Part shown: positions 1-7,379 of the stretch, one piece after another
How the letters are laid out: each line of letters begins with the position of its first letter
How positions within the stretch are numbered: position 1 is the stretch's first letter
Source: Lachnospiraceae bacterium
Lineage (GTDB): Bacteria > Bacillota > Clostridia > Lachnospirales > Lachnospiraceae
NCBI GenBank assembly: GCA_900772845.1
Contig: CAAGSD010000035.1
Location: forward strand, 1 to 64,000
Direction: 5' to 3'
Length of the DNA: 64,000 nucleotides
Translations under genes and position numbers: made by a program
Notes under the pieces: generated by a model
Databases searched by the model: none
The model's input: only the letters and a program-made list of their open reading frames with translations
Told to the model about the DNA's origin: nothing

Positions 1-10
1 AGGAGAAAAC

Positions 11-862
11 GTGGAACTGAAATTAGGCGAAAAACAGACGCTGGTAATTGTGAAAAAAGTAGAATTCGGAGTCTATCTGGCAACGAAGGAAGCACCGGAG
101 GATAAAGTGCTCCTGCCGGCCAAACAGGTCCCTGCCGGAGCAAAGGTGGGAGATGAGGTGGAGGTATTCCTGTATCGGGATTCCAGCGACCGCCTGATCG
201 CCACTACAAGAACACCGAAGCTTTGCCTGGGACAGGTAGCACTGCTTACGGTAGCACAGGTAGGAAAAGTGGGAGCATTCCTGGACTGGGGACTGGAGAA
301 GGATCTGTTCCTGCCCTTCAAACAGCAGACCAGGAAAGTAAAAGCCGGAGATCAGGTGCTGGCTTCCCTCTATATCGACAAAAGCGGCAGACTCTGCGCA
401 ACCATGAATGTCTATGAACAGCTGCGCACAGACAGCCCTTATAAAAAAGATGACATGGTGACAGGAAGAATCTATGAGATCAGCAAAAATTTCGGCGCAT
501 TCGTAGCAGTGGATGACTGCTTCTCCGCACTCATCCCGAAAAAAGAACTCTTTGGCGCCACAGAGCCGTCGAAGATCGGAGAACAGGTGACCGCCCGCGT
601 CGTAAAGGTATTGGAAGACGGTAAGCTCACATTGAGCATCCGGGAAAAGGCATATCTGCAGATCCGGAAGGATGCGGAGAAGATCGAAAAACTGCTGGAC
701 AGCTATGAAGGCTCTCTGCCTTTTAACGATAAGGCGGCACCGGAAGTCATTACCCATGAGACCGGCATGAGCAAAAACGAGTTCAAGCGCGCTGTAGGAC
801 ATCTTCTAAAAGAGGGGAAAATTCAGATCACAGAAAAAAATATCCGGAGAGTCAGTAGATAA
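11..862 (+). CDS. cvfB: CvfB-like S1-domain RNA-binding protein
   Basis: A 283-residue protein matching the CvfB/YitL family in length and layout: tandem S1-like OB folds (about residues 1-60, 65-130 and 145-215) followed by a winged-helix domain (about 225-283). S1-type phrases visible include GKVGAFLDWG and GRIYEISKNFGAFV. CvfB proteins bind RNA and influence virulence and exoprotein genes in Staphylococcus; the role here is probably post-transcriptional regulation in the cytoplasm. Start is GTG at 11 with AGGAG at 1-5, five bases upstream. The gene stands alone at the window edge, so its upstream partners are not visible. Confidence 0.85.
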   Translation: MELKLGEKQTLVIVKKVEFGVYLATKEAPEDKVLLPAKQVPAGAKVGDEVEVFLYRDSSDRLIATTRTPKLCLGQVALLTVAQVGKVGAFLDWGLEKDLFLPFKQQTRKVKAGDQVLASLYIDKSGRLCATMNVYEQLRTDSPYKKDDMVTGRIYEISKNFGAFVAVDDCFSALIPKKELFGATEPSKIGEQVTARVVKVLEDGKLTLSIREKAYLQIRKDAEKIEKLLDSYEGSLPFNDKAAPEVITHETGMSKNEFKRAVGHLLKEGKIQITEKNIRRVSR

Positions 863-948
863 TGTATAGAAAAAACGGAACAAGTGTGCTATAGTGGATA
901 TAGAAACAGGTTCAATGCTTGCAGGCTATGAAAGGAACGTGAATTACA

Positions 949-1140
949 ATGGATATTGCAGGATTATCAATGTCGATGGCTTCCAATAATTTACAGACGA
1001 AAGTAGGAATGGCTGTGCTTGGCAAGGCCATGGATACTCAGGAGGCACAGGGACAGGCAGTCGTAGAGCTGATTGATTCTGCGGCAATGGAGAGAAGTGT
1101 AACTCCTCAGCTGGGTGCCAATATTGATGTGCGTCTTTAA
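949..1140 (+). CDS. YjfB-family putative motility protein
   Basis: A 63-residue protein beginning MDIAGLSMSM and ending ANIDVRL. The pattern (MDI-lsm, a central Gln/Ala-rich helix with GKAMDTQEAQGQAV, then a short hydrophobic end) is that of the YjfB family, small proteins often found near flagellar or chemotaxis genes; molecular function is not established. An AAAGGAACG box upstream fits the ATG. It is followed directly by a strong terminator, so it is probably a single-gene unit. Motility is consistent with the chemoreceptor at 23.8 kb, but no flagellar genes are in the window. Confidence 0.75.
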   Translation: MDIAGLSMSMASNNLQTKVGMAVLGKAMDTQEAQGQAVVELIDSAAMERSVTPQLGANIDVRL

Positions 1141-1177
1141 TGTACTGTGAAGAGATAACAGAATAAACGCTATAACG

Positions 1178-1214
1178 AAAAGAGTTCGGAGAAACCATTT
1201 TCCGGACTCTTTTT
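1178..1214 (+). terminator. Intrinsic terminator after yjfB
   Basis: AAAAGAGTTCGGA (1178-1190) pairs with TCCGGACTCTTTT (1201-1213) over 13 bp with one G-T pair and a ten-base loop, followed by T residues. This is a typical rho-independent terminator ending the short yjfB transcript. Confidence 0.9.
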
Positions 1215-1227
1215 GCGAAAGAAAATG

Positions 1228-1272
1228 GCATTTTTACTAAAAAGTGCATAATAAACTATTGCATTTTTACTA
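1228..1272. repeat. Pair of 12-bp direct repeats upstream of the PucR regulator
   Basis: GCATTTTTACTA occurs at 1228-1239 and again at 1261-1272, 33 bp start to start, about three helical turns, so both copies face the same side of the helix. The pair sits between the yjfB terminator and the regulator gene and could be a binding site for that regulator or another factor. This is inference from spacing only. Confidence 0.45.
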
Positions 1273-1363
1273 GATTTTTTGTAAATTTGTATTATATGGT
1301 ATCAAAGGAGAGGATTCGAAAATCCGGGTGTACTAGCGTGGAATGGCACTTGGATCCGATATC

Positions 1364-1394
1364 TTGACAAATAACATTTTTTCGGGGTTATCAC
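1364..1394 (+). promoter_or_regulatory. Possible promoter for the PucR-type regulator
   Basis: A perfect TTGACA (1364-1369) lies upstream of the regulator, but the best -10 match (TATCAC, 1389-1394) is weak and 19 bases away. The rest of the 290-base gap holds the direct repeats and AT-rich sequence. Confidence 0.35.
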
Positions 1395-1430
1395 AAAAGA
1401 AATTATGGTTGGGGACTGAAGGAGCAGAAG

Positions 1431-2516
1431 ATGATATCAAATCAGATTTTACAGAACACCATTGAAGGATTGAAAGGAATCGCCAGAGTAGAGTTATGTG
1501 TCATGGATGTGGACGGTAAGGAAGTGGCTGCCACCATGGATATGGGCAACTGCTCCAAGCCTGCGGTGGAATTCGCAGCATCACCGGCGGATTCCCAGGA
1601 GATCCAGGGGTACCAGTATTTCAAAATTTATGATGAGCAGCAGCTGGAATATATTCTGGTAGCCGGTGGCACCGGTGAAGATGTCTATATGATCGGTAAA
1701 ATGGTTGCATTTCAGATTCAGAATCTGTTGGTGGCTTATAAAGAGAGATTTGATAAAGATAATTTTATCAAAAATTTGTTGCTGGACAATCTGCTGTTAG
1801 TAGATATCTACAGCCGCTCCAAGAAACTGCATATTCAGACAGATGTTCCCAGAGTGGTTATGATCGTGGAGTCCGCAGGTGGTAAGGATAATAATGTTCT
1901 GGAGCTTGCAAGAACACATTTTGGTACCAGCAGTAAGGATTTCATTACGGCTGTCGATGAGAGCAACGTGATCGTTGTGAAGGAATTCGCAGAGACAGAT
2001 ACCGGAAAAGAGATCGAAAAAGCTGCAAGAGCTCTGGAAACTTATCTGTTAAAGGAAGGCATTAAGGAGATCCGTATTGCATACGGTACCATTGTGCATG
2101 AGATCAAGGAAGTCAGCCGTTCTTACAAAGAGGCAAAGATGGCATTGGATGTAGGCAAGATCTTTTTCGATGAAAGAGATATCATTGCATACAGTGAGCT
2201 GGGAATCGGCCGGTTGATCTATCAGCTGCCCATTCCGCTGTGCAAAATGTTCATTCGTGAGATCTTCGGCGGCAAGAGTCCGGATGATTTCGATGAAGAG
2301 ACACTGACTACGATCTATAAATTCTTCGAGAACAGCCTGAATGTATCCGAGACCTCCAGACAGCTGTTCATCCACAGAAATACACTGGTATACCGTCTGG
2401 ATAAGCTGCAGAAGAGCACCGGACTGGATCTGAGGGTATTTGAAGATGCCATCACTTTTAAGATCGCATTGATGGTCGTAAAATATATGAAATATATGGA
2501 AACTTATGAGTATTGA
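1431..2516 (+). CDS. CdaR/PucR-family transcriptional regulator
   Basis: A 361-residue protein with the hallmark C-terminal helix-turn-helix of the PucR/CdaR families (about residues 300-350; the stretch VSETSRQLFIHRNTLVYRL is diagnostic). The first ~120 residues (MISNQILQNTIEG..., VMDVDGKEVAAT) resemble the sugar-diacid-recognition type of sensory domain, and a GGDEF-like linker region follows. It probably activates a catabolic or metabolite-responsive operon, but the target cannot be told from context: the next genes are ftsEX, separated by a structured repeat. Start ATG at 1431 has AAGGAGCAGAAG just upstream. Confidence 0.85.
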   Translation: MISNQILQNTIEGLKGIARVELCVMDVDGKEVAATMDMGNCSKPAVEFAASPADSQEIQGYQYFKIYDEQQLEYILVAGGTGEDVYMIGKMVAFQIQNLLVAYKERFDKDNFIKNLLLDNLLLVDIYSRSKKLHIQTDVPRVVMIVESAGGKDNNVLELARTHFGTSSKDFITAVDESNVIVVKEFAETDTGKEIEKAARALETYLLKEGIKEIRIAYGTIVHEIKEVSRSYKEAKMALDVGKIFFDERDIIAYSELGIGRLIYQLPIPLCKMFIREIFGGKSPDDFDEETLTTIYKFFENSLNVSETSRQLFIHRNTLVYRLDKLQKSTGLDLRVFEDAITFKIALMVVKYMKYMETYEY

Positions 2517-2677
2517 TCACTATTCAGAGCCAAGTAAATATCGATAAAGGCACGTCGAATGCTCGCATTCGTAAGAGCCTTTAACGATATTTATTTGGCG
2601 AGAAAGCCCCAATGAGCAAAGGGAAAGCTCCGCTAGGAGCGACTTTGCGAATTGAGGCTCTGAATAGTGATCAATAC
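2510..2677 (+). repeat. Cloverleaf palindromic element, copy 1 (168 bp)
   Basis: A perfect 22-bp inverted repeat (2510-2531 with 2656-2677) encloses two hairpins. The first is long (2532-2561 with 2566-2596, loop CTCG, one G-T pair, a mismatched patch near the middle). The second (2610-2654) has outer stem CAAT/ATTG, then tandem G-A mismatches (GA at 2614-2615 against GA at 2649-2650), then GCAAAG/CTTTGC, and an inner hairpin GCTCC-GCTA-GGAGC (2627-2640). The left arm starts in the last sense codon of the upstream regulator and contains its stop. Size and the TGAGC...GCGAA hairpin match the elements at 5654 and 45349. Confidence 0.85.
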
Positions 2678-2722
2678 GTAGGATTTAATAAGCAACAGGC
2701 AATAGAAAGGCATGATTATAAA

Positions 2723-3466
2723 ATGGCAAAGAAAGAAGCACAAAGGCTGAAAAGAGAGAAATTTGTGGAGGAAAGCGGCATTATTTTTCTGGACAATGTC
2801 AGTAAATCCTATTCCTCAGGCTCTCCGGCATTAAATGGCGTAACACTGAGCATCGGAAGAGGGGAATTTGTATTTATCGTAGGTGACAGTGGCTCCGGTA
2901 AATCAACGTTGATCAAATTACTGCTGCGGGAGCTCACAGCTACCAGCGGCAGTGTTTATGTTATGGGGAATGATCTGGCAAAGCTGAGACACAGACAGAT
3001 TCCCAGATTCCGTCGTAACCTGGGAGTTGTGTTCCAGGATTTCAGATTACTGAATGATCGCAATGTCTACGAAAATGTGGCATTTGCACAGCGTATCATT
3101 GAGACTCCCGTGAGCGAGATCCGCAGAAATGTGCCTGCGATTCTGGCAACAGTGGGGCTGGCAGGTAAATACAAGGCCAAGACCAAGCAGCTCTCCGGTG
3201 GTGAGCAGCAGCGTGTCGCTCTGGCGAGAGCGTTGGTGAATAATCCTTCCGTATTGCTGGCGGATGAGCCTACCGGTAATCTGGATCCGAATAATTCCTG
3301 GGAGATCATGAAATTACTGGAGGAAATCAACGAAAGCGGCACCACGGTAGTTGTGGTTACCCACAACCGGGAAATTGTCAACGCCATGCAGAAACGAGTG
3401 ATCACTATGAAAAAAGGTGTGATCATCAGTGACGAAGAGAAGGGTGGATATATTGATGAAGATTAG
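2723..3466 (+). CDS. ftsE: Cell-division ATP-binding protein FtsE
   Basis: ABC ATPase that with FtsX forms a membrane complex controlling wall hydrolases at division. Walker A GDSGSGKST, signature LSGGEQQR, Walker B VLLADEPTG and an H-loop TH are all present, and NVSKSY opens the domain. The frame is open back to an ATG at 2612, but that lies inside the palindromic element and is unlikely as a start. ATG 2723 (chosen) has only a weak AAAGG 12 bases upstream. A GGAGG at 2767-2771 sits 8 bases before ATT 2780, where typical FtsE proteins begin (IIFLDNVSKSY), so a rare ATT start is possible. Overlaps ftsX by 11 bases. Confidence 0.93.
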   Translation: MAKKEAQRLKREKFVEESGIIFLDNVSKSYSSGSPALNGVTLSIGRGEFVFIVGDSGSGKSTLIKLLLRELTATSGSVYVMGNDLAKLRHRQIPRFRRNLGVVFQDFRLLNDRNVYENVAFAQRIIETPVSEIRRNVPAILATVGLAGKYKAKTKQLSGGEQQRVALARALVNNPSVLLADEPTGNLDPNNSWEIMKLLEEINESGTTVVVVTHNREIVNAMQKRVITMKKGVIISDEEKGGYIDED

Positions 3467-4391
3467 TACACTTTTTTATACCATCAAGCAGGGATTTGCC
3501 AATATTTTTCGTAACAAATGGTATTCCCTTGCTTCTATTGCAACGATATCCGCATGCCTGTTTTTATTTGGCCTGTTTTATTCCATTGTTGCAAATTTCC
3601 AGAACATCCTGAAGACTGCGGAGGAAGGCGTATCCATAACCGTATTTTTCCACAGTGAGATGGATAATTGTGAGAGCCATGCGGAGGGACAGGTTCCTTC
3701 CGGACAGCGCATAGAAGAAATCGGACAGGAAATCGCCAAACGTGCGGAAGTATCAGATGTTCAGTTTAAATCTGCGGATGAAGCCTGGGCTACGTTCGGA
3801 CCGGACTATTTTGGTGAAGATTATGCAGAAGGATTTCCGGAGAACCCGCTGGCAGGCGAAGATACGTATGAGATCTTCCTCAGCGACGTATCCATGCAGG
3901 ATGCACTGGTGACCTGGCTGCAGTCGATCCCGGAAGTGCGTAAGGTCAATTATTCCGAAATGACAGCAAATACACTGAGCGGATTAAATCTGCTGATCGC
4001 CTATGTTTCCATGGGAATTATCGTGATCCTTCTGGCAGTCAGCATCTTCCTGATCAGCAATACAGTAGCCATCGGCATTTCTGTCCGCGCAGAGGAGATC
4101 AATATCATGAAATATATCGGAGCCACGGACTTCTTCGTACGTGCGCCCTTTGTCCTGGAAGGTATGCTGATCGGCCTGATCGGTGCGGCAGTGCCGCTGG
4201 GGCTGATCTACTCTCTGTATAACTATGCACTGAATTATGTGATCAACAGATTTATGGTACTCAGCGGATTCCTGAATTTCCTGTCAGTACAGGATATTTT
4301 CCATTTCCTGGTTCCTGTATCCCTCGGTGTGGGTGTAGGTATCGGTTTCCTGGGAAGTATCTCTACGGTAAGAAAACATTTGCATGTATAA
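3456..4391 (+). CDS. ftsX: Cell-division protein FtsX
   Basis: Permease-like membrane partner of FtsE. About 311 residues with the FtsX plan: a cytoplasmic start, TM1 near residues 20-42, a ~130-residue extracellular domain (VSITVFFHSEMD..., EVSDVQFKSADEAW), then three TMs in the C-terminal half with NTVAIGISVRAEEINIMKYIG. Extracellular loops of FtsX contact wall-hydrolase regulators, here most likely the M23 protein encoded next. ATG 3456 is chosen because AAGGGTGG stands seven bases before it; it overlaps the ftsE stop (ATGAAGATTAG), implying translational coupling. Confidence 0.93.
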   Translation: MKISTLFYTIKQGFANIFRNKWYSLASIATISACLFLFGLFYSIVANFQNILKTAEEGVSITVFFHSEMDNCESHAEGQVPSGQRIEEIGQEIAKRAEVSDVQFKSADEAWATFGPDYFGEDYAEGFPENPLAGEDTYEIFLSDVSMQDALVTWLQSIPEVRKVNYSEMTANTLSGLNLLIAYVSMGIIVILLAVSIFLISNTVAIGISVRAEEINIMKYIGATDFFVRAPFVLEGMLIGLIGAAVPLGLIYSLYNYALNYVINRFMVLSGFLNFLSVQDIFHFLVPVSLGVGVGIGFLGSISTVRKHLHV

Positions 4392-4430
4392 TCTGCAGAC
4401 ATTGATGTTACAGAGAAAATGGAGGCAAAA

Positions 4431-5666
4431 TTGAATAAGACGAAAAAGAGCCTTCTGTGTCTGGCACTGTGTGTGACATTGACAGTTCCGTTCTGCGCCG
4501 GCAGTCTTCAGGTGCATGCCACCAATATGTCGTCCATTACCTCTGAAAGTATCCGGGAAAAACAGGATCAGATCAGCCAGGCACAAAAAGAAAGAGAACA
4601 GATGAAAAGTAATCTGAGTAATCTGGAAAAGATCAAAAAGGATCTGGAAACGCAAAAGTCGAATTTGAAAAACTATGTGGCACAGCTGGATCAGGATCTG
4701 AGCCAGATCGAGCAGAATATAGTGGAATTGAAGAGCAAGATCGCAGCGAAGGAAGAGGAGATCACGCAGACACAGGCAGAACTGGACGCTGCACTGGAAA
4801 AAGAAGAAAACCAGAAAGATGCCATGGTCAGCCGCATAAGATTGATGTATGAGAAGAGTGATTCCTATATTCTGGACATGATGCTGAAAGCAGAAAGCTT
4901 CAGTGATTTCCTGAACCGTGCGGATTTTGTGGAATTGGTCATGTCTTATGACCGCCAGCAGTGGAAAGACTTTATGGAGAATCGTAAATATATTGAACTC
5001 TGTAAAGAAGAACTGGAAGCGGAAAAAGCCATTTTAGATGAAGCCAGGGCCGGAGTGGAGCAGGAGCAGGCCAATATGGAGGCTCTGATCGACCAGAAGA
5101 ACCGGGATATTACAGCCTATGAATCGGATATTTCCAACAAGGAACAGGCGATCAAGGAATACAAACAGTCCATAGCGGATCAGGATGCGGAAATTGCAGC
5201 CCTGGAGGCGGCAATTGCTGCAGAGAAAAAGAAAATTCTGGAAGCCAGCGGTACGGTGCTGACTTATGACGGAGGTACCTTTAAATTCCCTCTGGCATCC
5301 TATACCAGAATATCGGATGATTATGGAAACCGTATCCACCCTACGCTGGGAATCGAACAGTTCCACAATGGTGTGGATTTCGCAGCACCCAAGGGCACGG
5401 CGATTTATGCGGCTTATGACGGCCAGGTGGTGGCGGCAACCTATAGCAACACCATGGGCAATTATGTCATGATAGATCATGGCGGCGGATTGTATACGAT
5501 CTATATGCATGCATCAGCACTATATGTATCCAAGGACGATGTGGTCGTGAGGGGAGAGACCATAGCGGCGGTAGGCTCTACGGGACGTTCCACCGGCAAT
5601 CATCTGCATTTCAGTGTGAGAAAAGACGGATCCTATACCTCACCCTGGAACTACTTGTCGCAATAG
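4431..5666 (+). CDS. EnvC/NlpD-like murein hydrolase activator (M23)
   Basis: Exported protein of about 412 residues: signal peptide (about 1-30, LLCLALCVTLTVPFC), long coiled coil (about 35-265, rich in Glu/Gln/Lys) and a C-terminal M23 domain. The M23 metal-site motifs look intact (HNGVDFAAP, YTIYMHAS, GNHLHFSV), so it may itself cleave peptidoglycan cross-bridges rather than only activate other enzymes. Its place after ftsEX and its coiled coil fit the EnvC/PcsB role of FtsEX-controlled wall cleavage. An upstream in-frame ATG at 4419 overlaps the GGAGG (4421-4425), whose best-spaced start is TTG 4431, chosen here. The stop lies within the left arm of the second palindromic element. Confidence 0.88.
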   Translation: MNKTKKSLLCLALCVTLTVPFCAGSLQVHATNMSSITSESIREKQDQISQAQKEREQMKSNLSNLEKIKKDLETQKSNLKNYVAQLDQDLSQIEQNIVELKSKIAAKEEEITQTQAELDAALEKEENQKDAMVSRIRLMYEKSDSYILDMMLKAESFSDFLNRADFVELVMSYDRQQWKDFMENRKYIELCKEELEAEKAILDEARAGVEQEQANMEALIDQKNRDITAYESDISNKEQAIKEYKQSIADQDAEIAALEAAIAAEKKKILEASGTVLTYDGGTFKFPLASYTRISDDYGNRIHPTLGIEQFHNGVDFAAPKGTAIYAAYDGQVVAATYSNTMGNYVMIDHGGGLYTIYMHASALYVSKDDVVVRGETIAAVGSTGRSTGNHLHFSVRKDGSYTSPWNYLSQ

Positions 5667-5820
5667 CTCTGCAATCACAGAGCGCGTGACTGCTTGCAGG
5701 CTAAGCGCTATAGTGATTAGCAGAGCAAACATACATGAGCATGTAGGGCGAAAGCCCGGAATGCGAATGTATGCAGCATTTCGAGAGTGCGAAGCACGGA
5801 GAAATGCGTGTTGCGACAAG
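5654..5820 (+). repeat. Cloverleaf palindromic element, copy 2 (167 bp)
   Basis: Outer stem CTTGTCGCAA (5654-5663, overlapping the end of the M23 gene) pairs with TTGCGACAAG (5811-5820). It encloses three hairpins: 5666-5678 with 5713-5726 (one bulge, inner AGCGC/GCGCT); 5730-5773 with stem ATACAT/ATGTAT, tandem G-A mismatches (5737-5738 against 5765-5766), stem GCAT/ATGC and a GGGC-GAAA-GCCC tip; and 5776-5807 with stem GCATTTC/GAAATGC, again GA opposite GA, and a GTGC-GAA-GCAC tip. The order of hairpins is the same as in the copy at 45349 read on the minus strand. Confidence 0.85.
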
Positions 5821-5883
5821 GCTTGTGGCGCATTGCGACAAGGAATGTGCTGTGTTGCGACAAGACCGTGCCGCATTGCGACA
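5811..5883 (+). repeat. Four TTGCGACA iterons at 22/22/21-bp spacing
   Basis: TTGCGACAAG at 5811, 5833 and 5855 and TTGCGACATT at 5876 form a regular array with periods of 22, 22 and 21 bp. The first copy is the right arm of the adjacent palindromic element; the others extend the array toward the ctpA ribosome binding site. It may be a decayed tandem duplication of the element end or a protein-binding array upstream of ctpA. Confidence 0.75.
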
Positions 5884-5911
5884 TTATCTTGGACTATAAA
5901 GGAGAGTATTT

Positions 5912-7210
5912 ATGGAGGAAAATAAGGATTTGGAGAATGTCACCGAAGAACAGACCACTACGGTTCCGACCGCAAACAACGGCGAGAAAAAAGGTTTATT
6001 TTTCAGTGGCCTGATTGTAGGATTTGCAGCCACACTTTTGATCGTTGGCGGTGTTTTCATTGCTTTTCAGATCCACCGCATTGTCAACATGAAGGATGAT
6101 GTGCCAGCGCAGGTATCCTACAGTGAAGATTCAGCGGTCAATACACAGACCATTAAAAAACTGCAGCTGCTGGAAGACACAGTAAAAGAGAACTTTTACC
6201 TGAGCGATGTCACAAATGAGCAATTGGAAGACGGCATGTACCGCGGACTGATGGAGTCCCTGGACGATCCGTATTCCGAGTACTATACGGCGGAAGAACT
6301 GAATGAACTGACAGAACAGACCCAGGGGATCTATTACGGGATCGGAGCTTATGTCAGCATGGATTCCGATACGAATCTGCCGAAGATCAGCGGCGTGATC
6401 GAAGGGGCACCGGCAGCGGATGTGGACCTGAGAGCCAATGATATTATTTACGAAGTAGACGGTGTATCCACAGCAGGCAAGACCCTTACGGAAGCGGTAA
6501 ATATGATCCGCGGTGAGGAAGGTACTACTGTGGATCTGACCATTGTCAGACAGGGCGCAGGGGATTATCTGCATGTAACCGTAGAGAGAGCCAAAGTAGA
6601 AAGCCCTACGGTAAAATACGAAATGCTGGATGATGATATGGCATATATCCAGATCGTGGAATTTGATGATGTGACCATAGACCAGTTTACAGATGCCCTG
6701 GCGACTGTGAAGGGATCCGGTATGGAAGGACTGATCCTGGATCTGAGAGGCAATCCCGGCGGCAGCCTGGATGCCGTGGTAAACATTGCAAGGAAACTGC
6801 TTCCGGAAGGCATGATCGTATATACGGAGGATAAGGCTGGAAAACGGACTGAGTATACCTGTGATGGTAAGAATCCTCTGGAAGTACCGCTGGTGGTACT
6901 GGTAGATATGAACAGTGCCAGTGCCTCGGAGATCCTGGCGGGATCCATTCAGGATTACGGAATCGGCACACTGGTCGGCACCACTACCTTCGGAAAAGGC
7001 ATCGTGCAGCAGATCATGCCGTTTACCGATGGATCCGCCATTAAGATCACTATCAGTGCCTACTACACGCCAAACGGCCGCAATATTCACGGAACCGGCA
7101 TAGAACCGGATGTGGTGTGCGAGTTTGACGGAGAGGCTTATTATAACAGTGATGATCCTGTGGATAACCAGCTGGAGAAGGCAAAAGAGGTTCTGAAAGA
7201 ACTTATGTAA
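5912..7210 (+). CDS. ctpA: C-terminal processing peptidase (S41, CtpA-like)
   Basis: Membrane-anchored serine protease of 432 residues. One N-terminal TM (about residues 29-51), a linker, a PDZ domain (about 120-205, YYGIGAYVSMD...NDIIYEVDGVSTAGKTL) and the S41 catalytic domain. The catalytic Ser is in NSASASEILAG and the Lys in TTFGKGIVQQ, forming the Ser-Lys dyad. Such proteases trim C-termini of exported proteins and in several bacteria regulate wall hydrolases, which fits its place after ftsEX and the M23 gene. ATG 5912 is preceded by AAAGGAGAG. The 245-base gap upstream is filled by the palindromic element and iterons. Confidence 0.93.
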   Translation: MEENKDLENVTEEQTTTVPTANNGEKKGLFFSGLIVGFAATLLIVGGVFIAFQIHRIVNMKDDVPAQVSYSEDSAVNTQTIKKLQLLEDTVKENFYLSDVTNEQLEDGMYRGLMESLDDPYSEYYTAEELNELTEQTQGIYYGIGAYVSMDSDTNLPKISGVIEGAPAADVDLRANDIIYEVDGVSTAGKTLTEAVNMIRGEEGTTVDLTIVRQGAGDYLHVTVERAKVESPTVKYEMLDDDMAYIQIVEFDDVTIDQFTDALATVKGSGMEGLILDLRGNPGGSLDAVVNIARKLLPEGMIVYTEDKAGKRTEYTCDGKNPLEVPLVVLVDMNSASASEILAGSIQDYGIGTLVGTTTFGKGIVQQIMPFTDGSAIKITISAYYTPNGRNIHGTGIEPDVVCEFDGEAYYNSDDPVDNQLEKAKEVLKELM

Positions 7211-7254
7211 TATTCAGCTCTCAATTCGTAAAATCACATCTCTTCAAAAAAGTG

Positions 7255-7281
7255 TTGACAAAACGTACAAAACTGTATAAT
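7255..7281 (+). promoter_or_regulatory. Promoter of the amino acid ABC transporter operon
   Basis: TTGACA (7255-7260) and TATAAT (7276-7281) match consensus exactly, with a 15-base spacer; an overlapping TAATAT at 7278-7283 would give 17. It fires directly into the hairpin at 7299. Confidence 0.75.
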
Positions 7282-7298
7282 ATGTAACCCATAAAAAC

Positions 7299-7335
7299 AA
7301 AGGCGTTTTTACCAGATCGGTAAAAGCGCCTTTTT
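7299..7335 (+). terminator. Leader terminator/attenuator before glnQ
   Basis: AAAGGCGTTTTTACC (7299-7313) pairs with GGTAAAAGCGCCTTT (7319-7333) over 15 bp with one G-T pair and a 5-base loop, followed by T residues. Because a consensus promoter lies just upstream, transcripts from it would end after roughly 45-50 bases unless the terminator is bypassed. It may also serve as the ctpA terminator. Confidence 0.8.
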
Positions 7336-7379
7336 CTGTTACAAAAATTCCTGCCCGGAACGCAGAATGGAGGAGCAAA

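Noticed and set aside
23..802. Long minus-strand frame over the CvfB gene, and similar frames at 6131-7090, 7221-8117 and 39409-40299
   Set aside because: Antisense shadows of well-identified plus-strand genes, with Cys/His-rich improbable products and no start signals.
2612..2722. Upstream part of the ftsE reading frame as coding sequence
   Set aside because: It lies mostly in the second hairpin and right arm of the palindromic element and has no ribosome binding site.
5667..5911. Small proteins in the gap between the M23 gene and ctpA
   Set aside because: Open frames here are products of the palindromic element and iterons and lack ribosome binding sites.
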